Positions 1 through 7,431 are shown, numbered from the stretch's first letter. The stretch: 64,000 bases of DNA from Ottowia flava (GCF_008017535.1 NZ_VRUA01000018.1:1-64000); one strand, 5' to 3'. Program-made: numbers and translations. The notes: generated by a model not told the origin, from the letters alone.

Positions 1-235
1 CATGGACTGGGCCGCCGCGGTGGGCGGGCATCTGCCCACACGGCGCGAACAGCCCTTGGTGTTTGCCCACTGCAAACAGCACCTGAAGCCCGAGGTGCAC
101 TGGTCCAGCGAGGCACACGAAGACGACGCCTCTTACGCCTGGTACTGCCACTTCAACTACGGCAACCAGCTCAACCTCCACAAGAGCAGTGAGGCCCATG
201 CCGTTGCCGTCCGCTTGATCCCCATCAGCGCTTAG
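1..235 (+). CDS. DGR target (variable) protein 1, 5'-truncated by window edge
   Basis: This is the C-terminal 77 codons of a C-type-lectin/DUF1566-like protein whose variable repeat is rewritten by the DGR. The reading frame begins at base 2 and enters from outside the window; its first Met corresponds to residue 77 of the intact paralogue at 267-722. Bases 1-127 match 494-620 with one difference (AAA versus GAA), so the two genes are a recent tandem duplication with a 493-bp period. The C-terminus (AWYCHFNYGNQ, then AVAVRLIP) has the layout of DUF1566-type ligand-binding ends. Seven substitutions in its VR fall on template adenines of AAC codons. The fold assignment is inferred from sequence pattern. 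Confidence 0.85.
   Translation, partial: MDWAAAVGGHLPTRREQPLVFAHCKQHLKPEVHWSSEAHEDDASYAWYCHFNYGNQLNLHKSSEAHAVAVRLIPISA
128..214 (+). repeat. DGR variable repeat VR1
   Basis: This is a copy of the template repeat at 1288-1374 without gaps. Across the eight AAC template codons it reads TAC, CAC, AAC, TAC, AAC, CTC, AAC, CTC, so seven changes all hit adenines. The invariant TGG, TGC, TTC, GGC and CAG codons are kept. One codon further on, TAT has become AGT, which includes one T-to-A change not expected from adenine mutagenesis. Identity resumes through the GC-rich 3' end, the usual position of the initiation-of-mutagenic-homing segment, and ends at CCGTCCGC. Confidence 0.9.
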
Positions 236-266
236 TTCTTCAATCCTTTTTCATCACCACGCACCC

Positions 267-722
267 ATGACCACCATCACCCTCGAATCCATCGACGCCA
301 AGCAGACCGAGCTGGCTGAAATGATCGCCGCTTTCAAGAACAGTGGCCAGACCATCGCCATCCCAGCCGCCGCCATCGCGCTGCGCCCTGGCGAGCGCTA
401 CGCCGGCCTAGCGCTGGACGACGAAGGCGCGCCCACCCACCACCTGATCCTGTTGCCACCGCGGCCTAACGGCCGCTTGAATTGGCGGGCCGCCATGGAC
501 TGGGCCGCCGCGGTGGGCGGGCATCTGCCCACACGGCGCGAACAGCCCTTGGTGTTTGCCCACTGCGAACAGCACCTGAAGCCCGAGGTGCACTGGTCCA
601 GCGAGGCACACGAAGACGACGCCTCCTACGCCTGGTACTGCGTCTTCTACGGCGGCAGCCAGAACACCACCCACAAGAGCTATGAGGCCCATGCCGTTGC
701 CGTCCGCAGATTGAGCGTTTAG
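267..722 (+). CDS. DGR target (variable) protein 2, DUF1566/C-type-lectin-like
   Basis: A complete 151-residue target protein of the DGR. Residues 1-75 are a conserved N-terminal part including LRPGERYAGLAL and HHLILLPP. Residues 77-118 (MDWAAAVGGHLPTRREQ onward) resemble the front half of phage-borne DUF1566-like domains. Residues 119-148 are the variable repeat, ending AVAVRRLSV. The protein has no signal peptide or membrane segment, so a virion or cytoplasmic role is more likely than an anchored surface receptor; this is inferred. Variation would alter exposed ligand-contacting residues, as in the Mtd-type C-lectin fold. No strong Shine-Dalgarno sequence precedes the ATG. Confidence 0.88.
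   Translation: MTTITLESIDAKQTELAEMIAAFKNSGQTIAIPAAAIALRPGERYAGLALDDEGAPTHHLILLPPRPNGRLNWRAAMDWAAAVGGHLPTRREQPLVFAHCEQHLKPEVHWSSEAHEDDASYAWYCVFYGGSQNTTHKSYEAHAVAVRRLSV
621..710 (+). repeat. DGR variable repeat VR2
   Basis: It aligns without gaps to the template repeat 1288-1377 over 90 bp. The eight AAC template codons read TAC, GTC, TAC, GGC, AGC, AAC, ACC, ACC: nine substitutions, every one at a template adenine. The only other difference is a silent TCT to TCC near the 5' edge. The 3' part from CACAAGAGCTATGAGG to CCGTCCGCAGA is identical to the template. Confidence 0.95.
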
Positions 723-752
723 TCCTTCAGTCCTTTTCTTTGAGCCAGATTC

Positions 753-1115
753 ATGTCCCTCCATTCCGATTTGCCCATCCACCGCACCGGCGTCAAGTTG
801 CTCGCCCTGGCGGTGGCAGCGCAGCCGCACATGCGGCGCGAGCTGAAGCGCGTGCTGGGCGACAAGCTCACCCAGCACTGCGTGGACATTCTGGAATTGA
901 TGGCCATGGCCAACGCCACCCAGCGTGACGTGCGCGCGGCACACCTGCAGGAATTGCTGGTGCGCCACCGCGCCATCACCGTATTGCTCCGCGTCGCGCA
1001 CGACAGCGGCAACTTGTCGCCGCGCCTGTGGGCGCAGTCGATTGAGCTGCTGGGCAGCATTGGCAAGCAGGCCGGCGGCTGGCTCAAATCCGCGAACAAG
1101 GCGCCTGCAGCATGA
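753..1115 (+). CDS. avd: DGR accessory variability determinant (Avd-like four-helix bundle)
   Basis: A 120-residue, almost entirely helical, basic protein placed between the target gene (30 bp downstream of its stop) and the template repeat, the usual position for Avd. In characterised DGRs, Avd forms a pentameric four-helix bundle that binds the RT and the template RNA and is needed for cDNA synthesis. Here the sequence shows long amphipathic helices with Arg/Lys clusters (MRRELKRVLGDKL, RDVRAAHLQELLVRHRAITVLLR, SIELLGSIGKQAGGWLKSA). The assignment rests on size, helix pattern and position. The start is the ATG before SLHSDLPIHRTG. Confidence 0.85.
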   Translation: MSLHSDLPIHRTGVKLLALAVAAQPHMRRELKRVLGDKLTQHCVDILELMAMANATQRDVRAAHLQELLVRHRAITVLLRVAHDSGNLSPRLWAQSIELLGSIGKQAGGWLKSANKAPAA

Positions 1116-1287
1116 CGGTCAAGGCTCTCATGCCCGTGCGCACATGGGATCTGGTCGCGCCGCTGGCCCACAAGGCCACCGCCAGGCACACCACGGAAAC
1201 CGCCGCGCCCGCGCGCGGCACGTCCGGTGCAGTTGCCCCGCTGATCGGCGCAAGCCTTCGGCCGGGTGACGTCGATAGCGCGATGGG

Positions 1288-1377
1288 GCCTCTTACGCCT
1301 GGAACTGCAACTTCAACAACGGCAACCAGAACAACAACCACAAGAGCTATGAGGCCCATGCCGTTGCCGTCCGCAGA
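1288..1377 (+). repeat. DGR template repeat (TR)
   Basis: This is the invariant donor for VR1 and VR2. Read in the target frame it contains eight AAC codons separated by TGC, TTC, GGC and CAG; AAC is the codon that adenine mutagenesis diversifies most widely. Transcription through here should give the template RNA. The 172 bp between avd and the TR has no convincing gene and may be the 5' part of that RNA. The last 20 to 29 bp overlap the beginning of the RT reading frame, so the TR 3' end is also RT coding sequence. Confidence 0.95.
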
Positions 1378-2473
1378 CCCCAACCTGTTCGCCCTGCTGG
1401 TGCAGGCCTACCTCGATTGCCGGCGCCACAAGCGCAACAGCGCCAGCATGCTGGCGTTCGAGGCCCGGGCCGAGCACCACCTTTATGAATTGCATGAAGC
1501 CCTGGCCAGCGGTACGTACCAGCCAGGGCAAAGCATCTGCTTTGTGGTGCGCCACCCCAGGCCGCGTGAGGTGTGGGCCGCCCAGCCGCGCGACCGCATC
1601 GTGCACCACCTGCTGTACAACCACATCGCCGCGCGCTTTCACGCCGCCTTTGTGGCCGACAGCTGCGCCTGCATCCCCGGCCGCGGCACACTGTACGGCG
1701 CCCGCCGGCTGGACCACCAGGTGCGCAGCTGCACCCACAACTGGCAGCGGCCCGCGCATTACCTGAAGCTGGACTTGGCCAACTTCTTCGTCAGCATCGA
1801 CAAGCACGTCCTGCTGGCGCAGCTGCAGCGCCGCATCACCGAGCCCTGGTGGATGGCCCTGGCCGCCACCATCCTCATGCACGACCCACGCACCAACGTG
1901 CAAGTGCGCGGTCGCCCCGACGAGCTGGCGCTGGTGCCGCCGCACAAAAGCCTGTTCAACGCGCCGGCCGACCACGGCCTGCCCATCGGCAACCTCAGCA
2001 GCCAGTTCTTCGCCAACGTGCTGCTGGACGAGCTGGACCAACACATCAAGCACCGCATCCGCTCGCCGCACTACGTGCGCTACGTGGACGACATGGTGCT
2101 GCTGCACCCAAGCCCGCAGTGGCTCAACCACGCGCGCGAGCAGGTGCAAGCCAAGCTGGCCGACCTGCACCTGGCCGTCAACCCGCGCAAGACCATCCTC
2201 CAGTCCGTCGCGCGTGGCGTGGACTTCGTCGGCCAGGTCATCCGCCCATGGCGCCGCACCACGCGCCGACACACCCTGCTCACCGCCCTGCACCGTCTGA
2301 TGGAAATGCCCGCAGCCAACGTCTACGCCGCCGGCAACAGCTACCTGGGCACCGTCCGCCAAGCCACCCACAGCCACGCTGAACGGGCCGCGTTGTGCAA
2401 GGCGCTGCTGCGGCGCGGGCATGCGGTGGAAGGGGCGCGGCTGGAGAAGGCGTTCAGGAGGCGCACCACATGA
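1358..2473 (+). CDS. DGR reverse transcriptase
   Basis: A 371-residue reverse transcriptase that copies the template RNA with adenine-directed errors. Visible motifs: AAQPRDRIVHH (RT motif 1 region), motif A KLDLANFF with Asp139, the IGNLSSQ box at 210-216, and the YVDD catalytic box at 242-245. Group II intron and retron RTs usually have QGxxxSP where this has (I/L/V)GxxxSQ, which is the DGR signature. There is no maturase or HNH tail. The likely start is ATG 1358, with ATG 1349 in frame; both lie inside the TR. The open frame reaches back to 1112, but that part is low-complexity read-through. The stop overlaps the next start (ATGA). Confidence 0.95.
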   Translation: MPLPSADPNLFALLVQAYLDCRRHKRNSASMLAFEARAEHHLYELHEALASGTYQPGQSICFVVRHPRPREVWAAQPRDRIVHHLLYNHIAARFHAAFVADSCACIPGRGTLYGARRLDHQVRSCTHNWQRPAHYLKLDLANFFVSIDKHVLLAQLQRRITEPWWMALAATILMHDPRTNVQVRGRPDELALVPPHKSLFNAPADHGLPIGNLSSQFFANVLLDELDQHIKHRIRSPHYVRYVDDMVLLHPSPQWLNHAREQVQAKLADLHLAVNPRKTILQSVARGVDFVGQVIRPWRRTTRRHTLLTALHRLMEMPAANVYAAGNSYLGTVRQATHSHAERAALCKALLRRGHAVEGARLEKAFRRRTT

Positions 2474-2772
2474 CCACCGCCACCTTCCATGGCACGCTGG
2501 TCGCAAGGCCCGAAGTGCGCTACCTGCCCGCTGGCAAAGACGGCCTCCCCGTACCGGTGTTGTGCCTGCGACTGCGCAACGAGGGCCTGGGCAGCAACCC
2601 CATCACCGTGCAGCAGCACTTCAAGGCTGGCGCCACCCGCCAGTGCGAGGCCGCCGCACGCCGACTCAAGCCAGGCCAACAGCTGACGGTGGAGGCGCCC
2701 CTGACGGCGCTGCAGCTGACGGTGGCCGGCGCAGCGCACATCCATACCGAGAAAAAGAAAGGCAACCCATGA
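2470..2772 (+). CDS. small single-stranded DNA-binding/OB-fold-like protein
   Basis: A 100-residue protein whose ATG overlaps the RT stop by 4 bp, so it is translationally coupled to the DGR polymerase. The opening (TATFHGTLVARPEVRYLPAGKDG) and beta-strand pattern (VPVLCLRLRNE, GQQLTVEAPLT, LQLTVAGAAHI) resemble the OB fold of SSB and PriB. It lacks the acidic C-terminal tip of SSB and ends in a basic run (EKKKGNP). It may belong to the element's replication module, or handle single-stranded cDNA or template; the second idea is speculative. The family call is by pattern only. Confidence 0.55.
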   Translation: MTTATFHGTLVARPEVRYLPAGKDGLPVPVLCLRLRNEGLGSNPITVQQHFKAGATRQCEAAARRLKPGQQLTVEAPLTALQLTVAGAAHIHTEKKKGNP

Positions 2773-4874
2773 CCACCCCCGACTTCCTCCACATCGACCC
2801 GCGCCTGGTGCTGCCCAGCGCCACCAACCCGCGCAAGCACTTCGACCCGGTCAAGCTGCAGGAGCTGGCCGACAGCATTGCGGCCAGCGGCGTGCACCAG
2901 CCGGTGTTGCTGCGCCCGCTGCCGGCGGCGCGCGTGCCGGACACGGTCGGCCTGAAGCCGCGCCCCACGCATGAGATGGTGGCCGGCGAGCGGCGCTTGC
3001 GCGCCAGCCTGAAGGCGGGCGTGGCGACCATTCCGGCGATGGTGCAGGACCTGACCGACGCGCAGGTGCTGGAGATCCAGATCGTGGAGAACCTGCAGCG
3101 CGACGACCTGAGCCCGCTGGAGGAAGCCGAAGGCTACCGGTACCTGATCGACCACACCGGGGTGAACGCGCAAGAGGTGGGCGCCAAGATCGGCAAGAGC
3201 CGCGCCTACGTGTACGGCCGCCTGAAGCTGCTGGACTTGTGCCCCGAGGGCCGCGCGGCGCTGGCCGAGGGCAAGCTGGAAGCCAGCACCGCCCTGCTGG
3301 TGGCGCGCATCCCGGATAGCAAGCTGCAGGCCGAGGCCACGGCCGTACTGACGGAAGTGGACTACACCGGCGACGCGGCGTACAGCCACCGGGCGGCGGC
3401 GGTGTACATCCAAGAGCACTACCAGCTGCGGTTGGAGAGCGCCAAATTCGACCGCGCCAGCGCCACGCTGGTCCCCGCGGCCGGCGCGTGCAGCGCTTGC
3501 CCGCACCGCACCGGGGCCAACCCCGACCTGTTCAGCGACGTGAAGAATGCAGACGTGTGCACGCTGCCATCGTGCTACCACGCGAAAGAACAGGCGCACG
3601 TTGACGCGCAGCTGCAGGCCGCACGCGACAGCGGTGCGGAGATCATCGAAGGGCGCGAAGCCAAGCTGCTGATGCCCCACCGCTGGAGCCGCAAGGTGGA
3701 AGGCCACCTGCGCCTGGACGACGCAGAAGACAGCCCGACCAAAGAGCCGCTGCGCAAGGTGCTGGCGAAGGTGATGGAGGAACAGGGCGTCAAGCCCACC
3801 CTGATCGCCAACCCGCACGTGGACGGCGAGATGATCGCGGTGATCAGCGGCGAACAGGCGACGGCCCTGTTGCACGCCGCCGGACAATTGAACGCCGCCG
3901 AAAAGGTGAAGGGCGACGCAGCGGCGGAGGCGAAGGCGGCCGAGCGCGAGGCCGCGCTGAAGGCCGAGGACAAGGTCGAACAGGGCTGGCGCAACGCCGG
4001 CCTGCAGGCGGTGATCGACAAGGCCGACGCAGCAGGCTCGCAAGACGGCCGGCCAGCGCTGGCACCCACGTTGTCCGAGCTGCTGCGGCACATCGCACGC
4101 CACTACCTGAAGCTGCTGCGGCTGGACCAATGCAAGGCCCTGGCCAGCCGCCTGAACCTGGGCAAGGTGGCGCCCCGCGACGGCATCGAGCATTGGCTGG
4201 GCGACCACGCGCAGCCCGTCGACGCGCTGATCATCCTGGTGGGCGCATCGGACGCGCAGTGGGTGCGGGCGGACGCTGACAAGGTCGGCGCCAACCACGG
4301 CCTGTACCGCGCCGCCGCCGCCATGGGCGTTGACCTGCCCAAGATCGCCATCGCCGCGCGCGATGAGGCGCGCGCCGACGCCGACGCCAAGGCCAAGGCC
4401 GCCCAAAAGCCCAAGCCCGCCGATGTGCCAAAAGGCGATCTACCCCTGGCCCCTGCTGCGCGCCGCAAGCGGGATGCGAGCGCTGACGCTGAAGGCCCCG
4501 CTACGCGGCGCGGGCGGGGTGCGAAAGCCAAGCCCGCGATCGGCGAGGCGCAGGCCCGCGAATCCATCGCCGCGGCGATGCAGGCCCAGGAGCCAGATCC
4601 AGGCGCCGCTGCCGCGGCGCAAAACGACGGTGCGCGGCCGGTGCTGCGCCCGGCCACGCCCAGTGGTGGCGCCGCGCCAGGGCTGGCGATAGGGCAACAG
4701 GTCAAGGTGCTGGCCAACGCGACAGGCGCTGGGCAGAAGCGCTGGGTGGGCAAGACCGGCCAGGTCGTCAGCCAGATGGGCGACAGCGCCTGGGACGTGG
4801 AATTCGCCGCCAAGCGCAAGGGCCTGCCAACGGTGCAGTGTGCGTTTGATGTCAGCGAGCTGGAGGTGGTGTGA
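2769..4874 (+). CDS. ParB/Srx-type nuclease-like partition protein of mobile element
   Basis: A 701-residue protein starting at the ATG that overlaps the previous stop (ATGA). Residues 5-115 are a ParB N-terminal domain: NPRKHFD, LADSIAASGVHQPVLLRP, GERRLRAS and VENLQRDDLSPLEEA. A helix-turn-helix follows (VGAKIGKSRAYVYGRLKLL). Near residue 240 a cysteine cluster (CSACPH, then CTLPSC) could bind zinc. The middle is helical and charged, a low-complexity Ala/Lys/Pro linker runs from about 540 to 640, and the last 55 residues look like a small SH3/KOW-like barrel (GQQVKVLAN, GKTGQVV). Such long ParB-like proteins are typical of ICEs and prophages. DNA binding is likely; the exact role is unknown. 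Confidence 0.8.
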   Translation: MTTPDFLHIDPRLVLPSATNPRKHFDPVKLQELADSIAASGVHQPVLLRPLPAARVPDTVGLKPRPTHEMVAGERRLRASLKAGVATIPAMVQDLTDAQVLEIQIVENLQRDDLSPLEEAEGYRYLIDHTGVNAQEVGAKIGKSRAYVYGRLKLLDLCPEGRAALAEGKLEASTALLVARIPDSKLQAEATAVLTEVDYTGDAAYSHRAAAVYIQEHYQLRLESAKFDRASATLVPAAGACSACPHRTGANPDLFSDVKNADVCTLPSCYHAKEQAHVDAQLQAARDSGAEIIEGREAKLLMPHRWSRKVEGHLRLDDAEDSPTKEPLRKVLAKVMEEQGVKPTLIANPHVDGEMIAVISGEQATALLHAAGQLNAAEKVKGDAAAEAKAAEREAALKAEDKVEQGWRNAGLQAVIDKADAAGSQDGRPALAPTLSELLRHIARHYLKLLRLDQCKALASRLNLGKVAPRDGIEHWLGDHAQPVDALIILVGASDAQWVRADADKVGANHGLYRAAAAMGVDLPKIAIAARDEARADADAKAKAAQKPKPADVPKGDLPLAPAARRKRDASADAEGPATRRGRGAKAKPAIGEAQARESIAAAMQAQEPDPGAAAAAQNDGARPVLRPATPSGGAAPGLAIGQQVKVLANATGAGQKRWVGKTGQVVSQMGDSAWDVEFAAKRKGLPTVQCAFDVSELEVV

Positions 4875-5107
4875 TGGGTGAAGCGCAACGCACCGGGTGC
4901 CCTGCGCCCATCCTTGAACAGGATCGGAGCAAGGCCATCCACGCAGCGGCACTGGAGCTTGCCTGCGCGCTGAACGCCGCATCAAGGCCGGGCCTGAGGT
5001 TTGAGGTCAGGGTCACTTCGCGGAACTATCGAAGGATCGAAGATGTCCTTGACGCCCAGGTCTACAACGTCGAGGTCGACGTCGTGCAAACGACGCGCGT
5101 CATGTGA
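4874..5107 (+). CDS. small hypothetical protein of mobile element
   Basis: 77 residues, beginning at the ATG inside the ParB-like gene's stop (TGATG). I do not recognise the family. It has one helix (SKAIHAAALELACALNAA) followed by beta strands (LRFEVRVTSRNY, VYNVEVDVVQ). There are no membrane segments or metal-binding motifs. The tight overlap with its upstream neighbour supports it being a real member of the same transcript. Confidence 0.5.
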   Translation: MGEAQRTGCPAPILEQDRSKAIHAAALELACALNAASRPGLRFEVRVTSRNYRRIEDVLDAQVYNVEVDVVQTTRVM

Positions 5108-5118
5108 GGGTCGACCGG

Positions 5119-5679
5119 ATGTCGAATCAGACCAACCCGCCGGAAGGCTGCAGCCCCTTCGACCTGGAGGTCGCCCAGCGCGGCGATCGAGCCGCCCGCA
5201 ACGGACCTCGCATCTACCTCAGCGGCCCCATGACCGGCCTGCCGGACCTGAACTTCCCCGCCTTCCACGCCATGTCTGCCCGCCTGCGCGCTGCGGGGCA
5301 TAGCGTGGTCAACCCTGCCGAGCTGAACTCCGACCCCGCGGCCGACTGGAATCAGTGCATGCGCCGCGATATCGCCGCGCTGTGCACTTGCACCACCCTG
5401 GCCTTGATGCCGGGCTGGGAAACAAGCCAGGGCGCCCAGCTGGAGCTGCACATCGCGCACCGGATCGGGTTGGGGATTGTGATGGCGGAGGCGCTGGTCG
5501 ATGGCGAAGGCGTTGCGGTGGCAGCCGCCCGCGCCGACGAGCGCGAGCAATGCGCGCGCATCTGCGACGCGCGGGAAGCCGAGGCCGACGAAAGCTACGA
5601 CTCCGTTGCCGAATCGGTGACGGCCGGCGGCCTGGCAGAAGCCATCCGCGCCCGCGCTAACAAGAAGGAGCCAGGCTGA
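5119..5679 (+). CDS. DUF4406 domain protein (nucleoside 2-deoxyribosyltransferase-like)
   Basis: 186 residues. The motif IYLSGPMTGLPDLNFPAFHA followed by LRAAGHSVVNPAEL and an ALMPGWETSQGAQLELHIA segment is the DUF4406 pattern, a Rossmann-like relative of nucleoside 2-deoxyribosyltransferases common in phages. The C-terminal 60 residues are a charged helical tail (AARADEREQCARICDAREAEADE). The ATG at 5119 has a GAGGG sequence 8 nt upstream; a GTG at 5104 overlapping the previous stop is the alternative. The real substrate is unknown. It may act in nucleotide handling for the element. Confidence 0.8.
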   Translation: MSNQTNPPEGCSPFDLEVAQRGDRAARNGPRIYLSGPMTGLPDLNFPAFHAMSARLRAAGHSVVNPAELNSDPAADWNQCMRRDIAALCTCTTLALMPGWETSQGAQLELHIAHRIGLGIVMAEALVDGEGVAVAAARADEREQCARICDAREAEADESYDSVAESVTAGGLAEAIRARANKKEPG

Positions 5680-5687
5680 TGACCGCC

Positions 5688-5927
5688 CTACTCGTCCAGG
5701 TCGTACCGCAGCTGCATATCGACCACGATGCGCGCGATGTCCTTGCGGTACAGGCGCCGGTCGGTCACCGACCGCACCGTCCAGTTGGGCCCGCCGTCGC
5801 CGGGGTCCATCCAGACCACCGAGCGCGGACGGTCGATATCGGTCTCCTGCCCAGCCAGGTCGGGGATCTCGCGCAGGCGGCCCATGAGCATGAGCCGCAG
5901 TTCATCAGCCGATCGGCGGGGTTTCAT
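5688..5927 (-). CDS. small hypothetical phage-type protein
   Basis: 79 residues on the minus strand, convergent with the DUF4406 gene (9 bp apart) and divergent from the excisionase-like gene. A basic N-terminus (MKPRRSADELRLMLMGRLREI) is followed by a strand-rich middle (SVVWMDPGDGGPNWTVRSV) and a closing helix (YRKDIARIVVDMQLRYD). The plus-strand frame over the same bases is rich in His and Arg and looks like a shadow. The family is not recognised; it is compact and balanced enough to be a real protein. Confidence 0.55.
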   Translation of the reverse strand: MKPRRSADELRLMLMGRLREIPDLAGQETDIDRPRSVVWMDPGDGGPNWTVRSVTDRRLYRKDIARIVVDMQLRYDLDE

Positions 5928-5956
5928 GGCCCGCAGTATGCACGCCAGGAGGCCCC

Positions 5957-6247
5957 TTGAACCGCCCCGCAAACCCATCCGTCGACCTGGCCGGCCAGCC
6001 GATCACCGTGGACCTGGCCGGCGCCGCGGCGATCATGAAGGTGCACAAAGAGACGGTGCTGAAGGACATCCGCGCCGGGCGCTTGCCAGCGGGCCAGAAC
6101 GGGCGCGCCTACGTGATGCTGACACGCGACGTGGTGGCGCTGACCGAGGCGCGCATCGTGGAACAGACGGCTGCACGCATGGGCGTCACCAAAGCCGCTC
6201 CGACAAGACGGAGCCGCGCAAGTTCGCATAACGCGCCAGCATCTTGA
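5957..6247 (+). CDS. excisionase-like helix-turn-helix protein
   Basis: A 96-residue protein with a MerR/Xis-type winged-helix segment: VDLAGAAAIMKVHKETVLKD, then IRAGRLPAGQNGRAYVMLTRDVVAL. This is the layout of small excisionases that bind and bend DNA for recombination. The start is a TTG, supported by a perfect AGGAGG at 5947-5952 with a 4-nt spacer. It converges with the integrase and overlaps its 3' end by 62 bp, so the two could interfere by antisense transcription. Directional control of integration and excision is inferred from neighbours. Confidence 0.7.
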   Translation: MNRPANPSVDLAGQPITVDLAGAAAIMKVHKETVLKDIRAGRLPAGQNGRAYVMLTRDVVALTEARIVEQTAARMGVTKAAPTRRSRASSHNAPAS

Positions 6248-7313
6248 TGTCCTTGTGGCCGGTGATCTTCATGATCTCCATTTCCGACAGACGCGTGCGC
6301 TCAAACAGGCGGCTGGTGGCTTCGTGCCGCAGGTCGTGAAACTTCAGGCCGTCGCAGCCGGCCGCGTCGAAGATGTTGACCCACAGCTTGGACAGGTAGT
6401 CGGTGACCCGGTGGCGCGCGCGCGTACCGTGGTCGCCATCCCACCAGGGGAACAGTTGGTCCGCGGGAAGGCCATCGGGGATCTGGCGCAACGCCAAGTA
6501 GTCCTGCAGCGCCGCCACGGCTACGGTCGATAGCGGCACCTGGCGCTTGTCGCCATTCTTCGTGCGGTCAAGGAACACGGTGCGCCGGTCCAGCGCGACC
6601 TGGTCCACGGTCAGCGTGTACATCTCGGACAGGCGCATGGCGGTCTCGGTCGCCAGCAGGTAGAGGCAGCGCAGCGCCGGCACGTGCGCCAGCTGCAGCG
6701 GGCGCTGCTTGCGCGGCAGAACGCCGGCATCGAGCATGGCCATGATGCGCTCATGCTCGCCGCGCTCCAGGCGCCGATCGCGCGCCACGTCCACACGTTT
6801 TTCACCGGCCAGCTGGGCGTCCAGCTTGGTGTACTGGCTGTAACCGTTGGGCAGCGTGCGGAAGGGGTGGTCGGGCAGTTCGAGCTTTTTTAGCCGCATG
6901 CCCCAGTCGCAACACCTGGCCAGCGCGCCGACCTTGGCACGGATGGTGTCCGGCGCGACCCGGTCCACGCGCTTCAGAACCGAGATCCAATCATCGACCC
7001 AGGCGGCATTGATGGCCGTCAGCGGCGTGGTGCCGCGCGTTTTGTCGACCGTGCGCAGCTCCGCCAGGTCTTTGTGCGAGGGGTGCGCGTCGCGCGTGTA
7101 GTCGGCGATCAGCTGCCCCAGCGTCTGCGTGGTCGCCGTGGGCTGGTACTGCGTGGGGACGATGCCGCTGGCCAGCAGCTTGTCCAGGTTGGCAGCAAAG
7201 GCATCGCCCTCCGCCTCATCGGTGAAGGTGAAATACAGCGGCTTGTCCAGCACGCCCGCCCGCTTGAACACGTACTCAAACGTGCCATTCGCCCGCTTCC
7301 GCTTACCCGCCAT
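6186..7313 (-). CDS. int: tyrosine recombinase (integrase) of the DGR-bearing element
   Basis: 375 residues. The catalytic set is complete: Arg227 (ETAMRLSEM), Lys252 (RTKNGDK), His326 and Arg329 (HDLRHEA), His353 (TGHKD) and nucleophile Tyr362 (ARYANL). An N-terminal arm-binding region (residues 1-60, AP2-like) and a SAM-like core-binding domain (65-165) precede the catalytic domain. The ATG at 7313 was chosen because the 40 codons upstream look non-coding. The gene is about 170 bp from the 3' end of tRNA-Val, the usual layout when the element sits in the tRNA 3' end. It is probably active, since no key residue is missing. Confidence 0.95.
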   Translation of the reverse strand: MAGKRKRANGTFEYVFKRAGVLDKPLYFTFTDEAEGDAFAANLDKLLASGIVPTQYQPTATTQTLGQLIADYTRDAHPSHKDLAELRTVDKTRGTTPLTAINAAWVDDWISVLKRVDRVAPDTIRAKVGALARCCDWGMRLKKLELPDHPFRTLPNGYSQYTKLDAQLAGEKRVDVARDRRLERGEHERIMAMLDAGVLPRKQRPLQLAHVPALRCLYLLATETAMRLSEMYTLTVDQVALDRRTVFLDRTKNGDKRQVPLSTVAVAALQDYLALRQIPDGLPADQLFPWWDGDHGTRARHRVTDYLSKLWVNIFDAAGCDGLKFHDLRHEATSRLFERTRLSEMEIMKITGHKDIKMLARYANLRGSVLSERLW

Positions 7314-7431
7314 GCCACACCCCCACGCCCATCCGGCGGCAGTGTAGCAGCAAGGAGTAGCACGGTTGGCAGAAGCCGTTTCTTGGTTGGCTGTGGCTTT
7401 CCTAGGCGTTGATTGCGGGTGGTCAGCGGCC

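Noticed and set aside
1112-1357. 82-codon upstream extension of the RT frame
   Set aside because: It runs through the avd-TR spacer and the TR itself in a frame giving Thr/Ala/Arg-rich sequence. RT homology begins after 1358.
1358-2473. Group II intron or retron reverse transcriptase
   Set aside because: It has IGNLSSQ instead of the QGxxxSP type box and no maturase or HNH domain. Avd, TR and VRs are present, and no msr/msd-like structure is needed to explain the locus.
2520-4406. 628-codon open frame opposite the ParB-like gene
   Set aside because: A shadow frame; the ParB-like protein on the plus strand shows conserved motifs throughout.
5679-5960. 93-codon plus-strand frame after the DUF4406 gene
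   Set aside because: The minus-strand 79-residue frame over the same bases has balanced composition and plausible secondary structure; the plus frame is His/Arg-rich.
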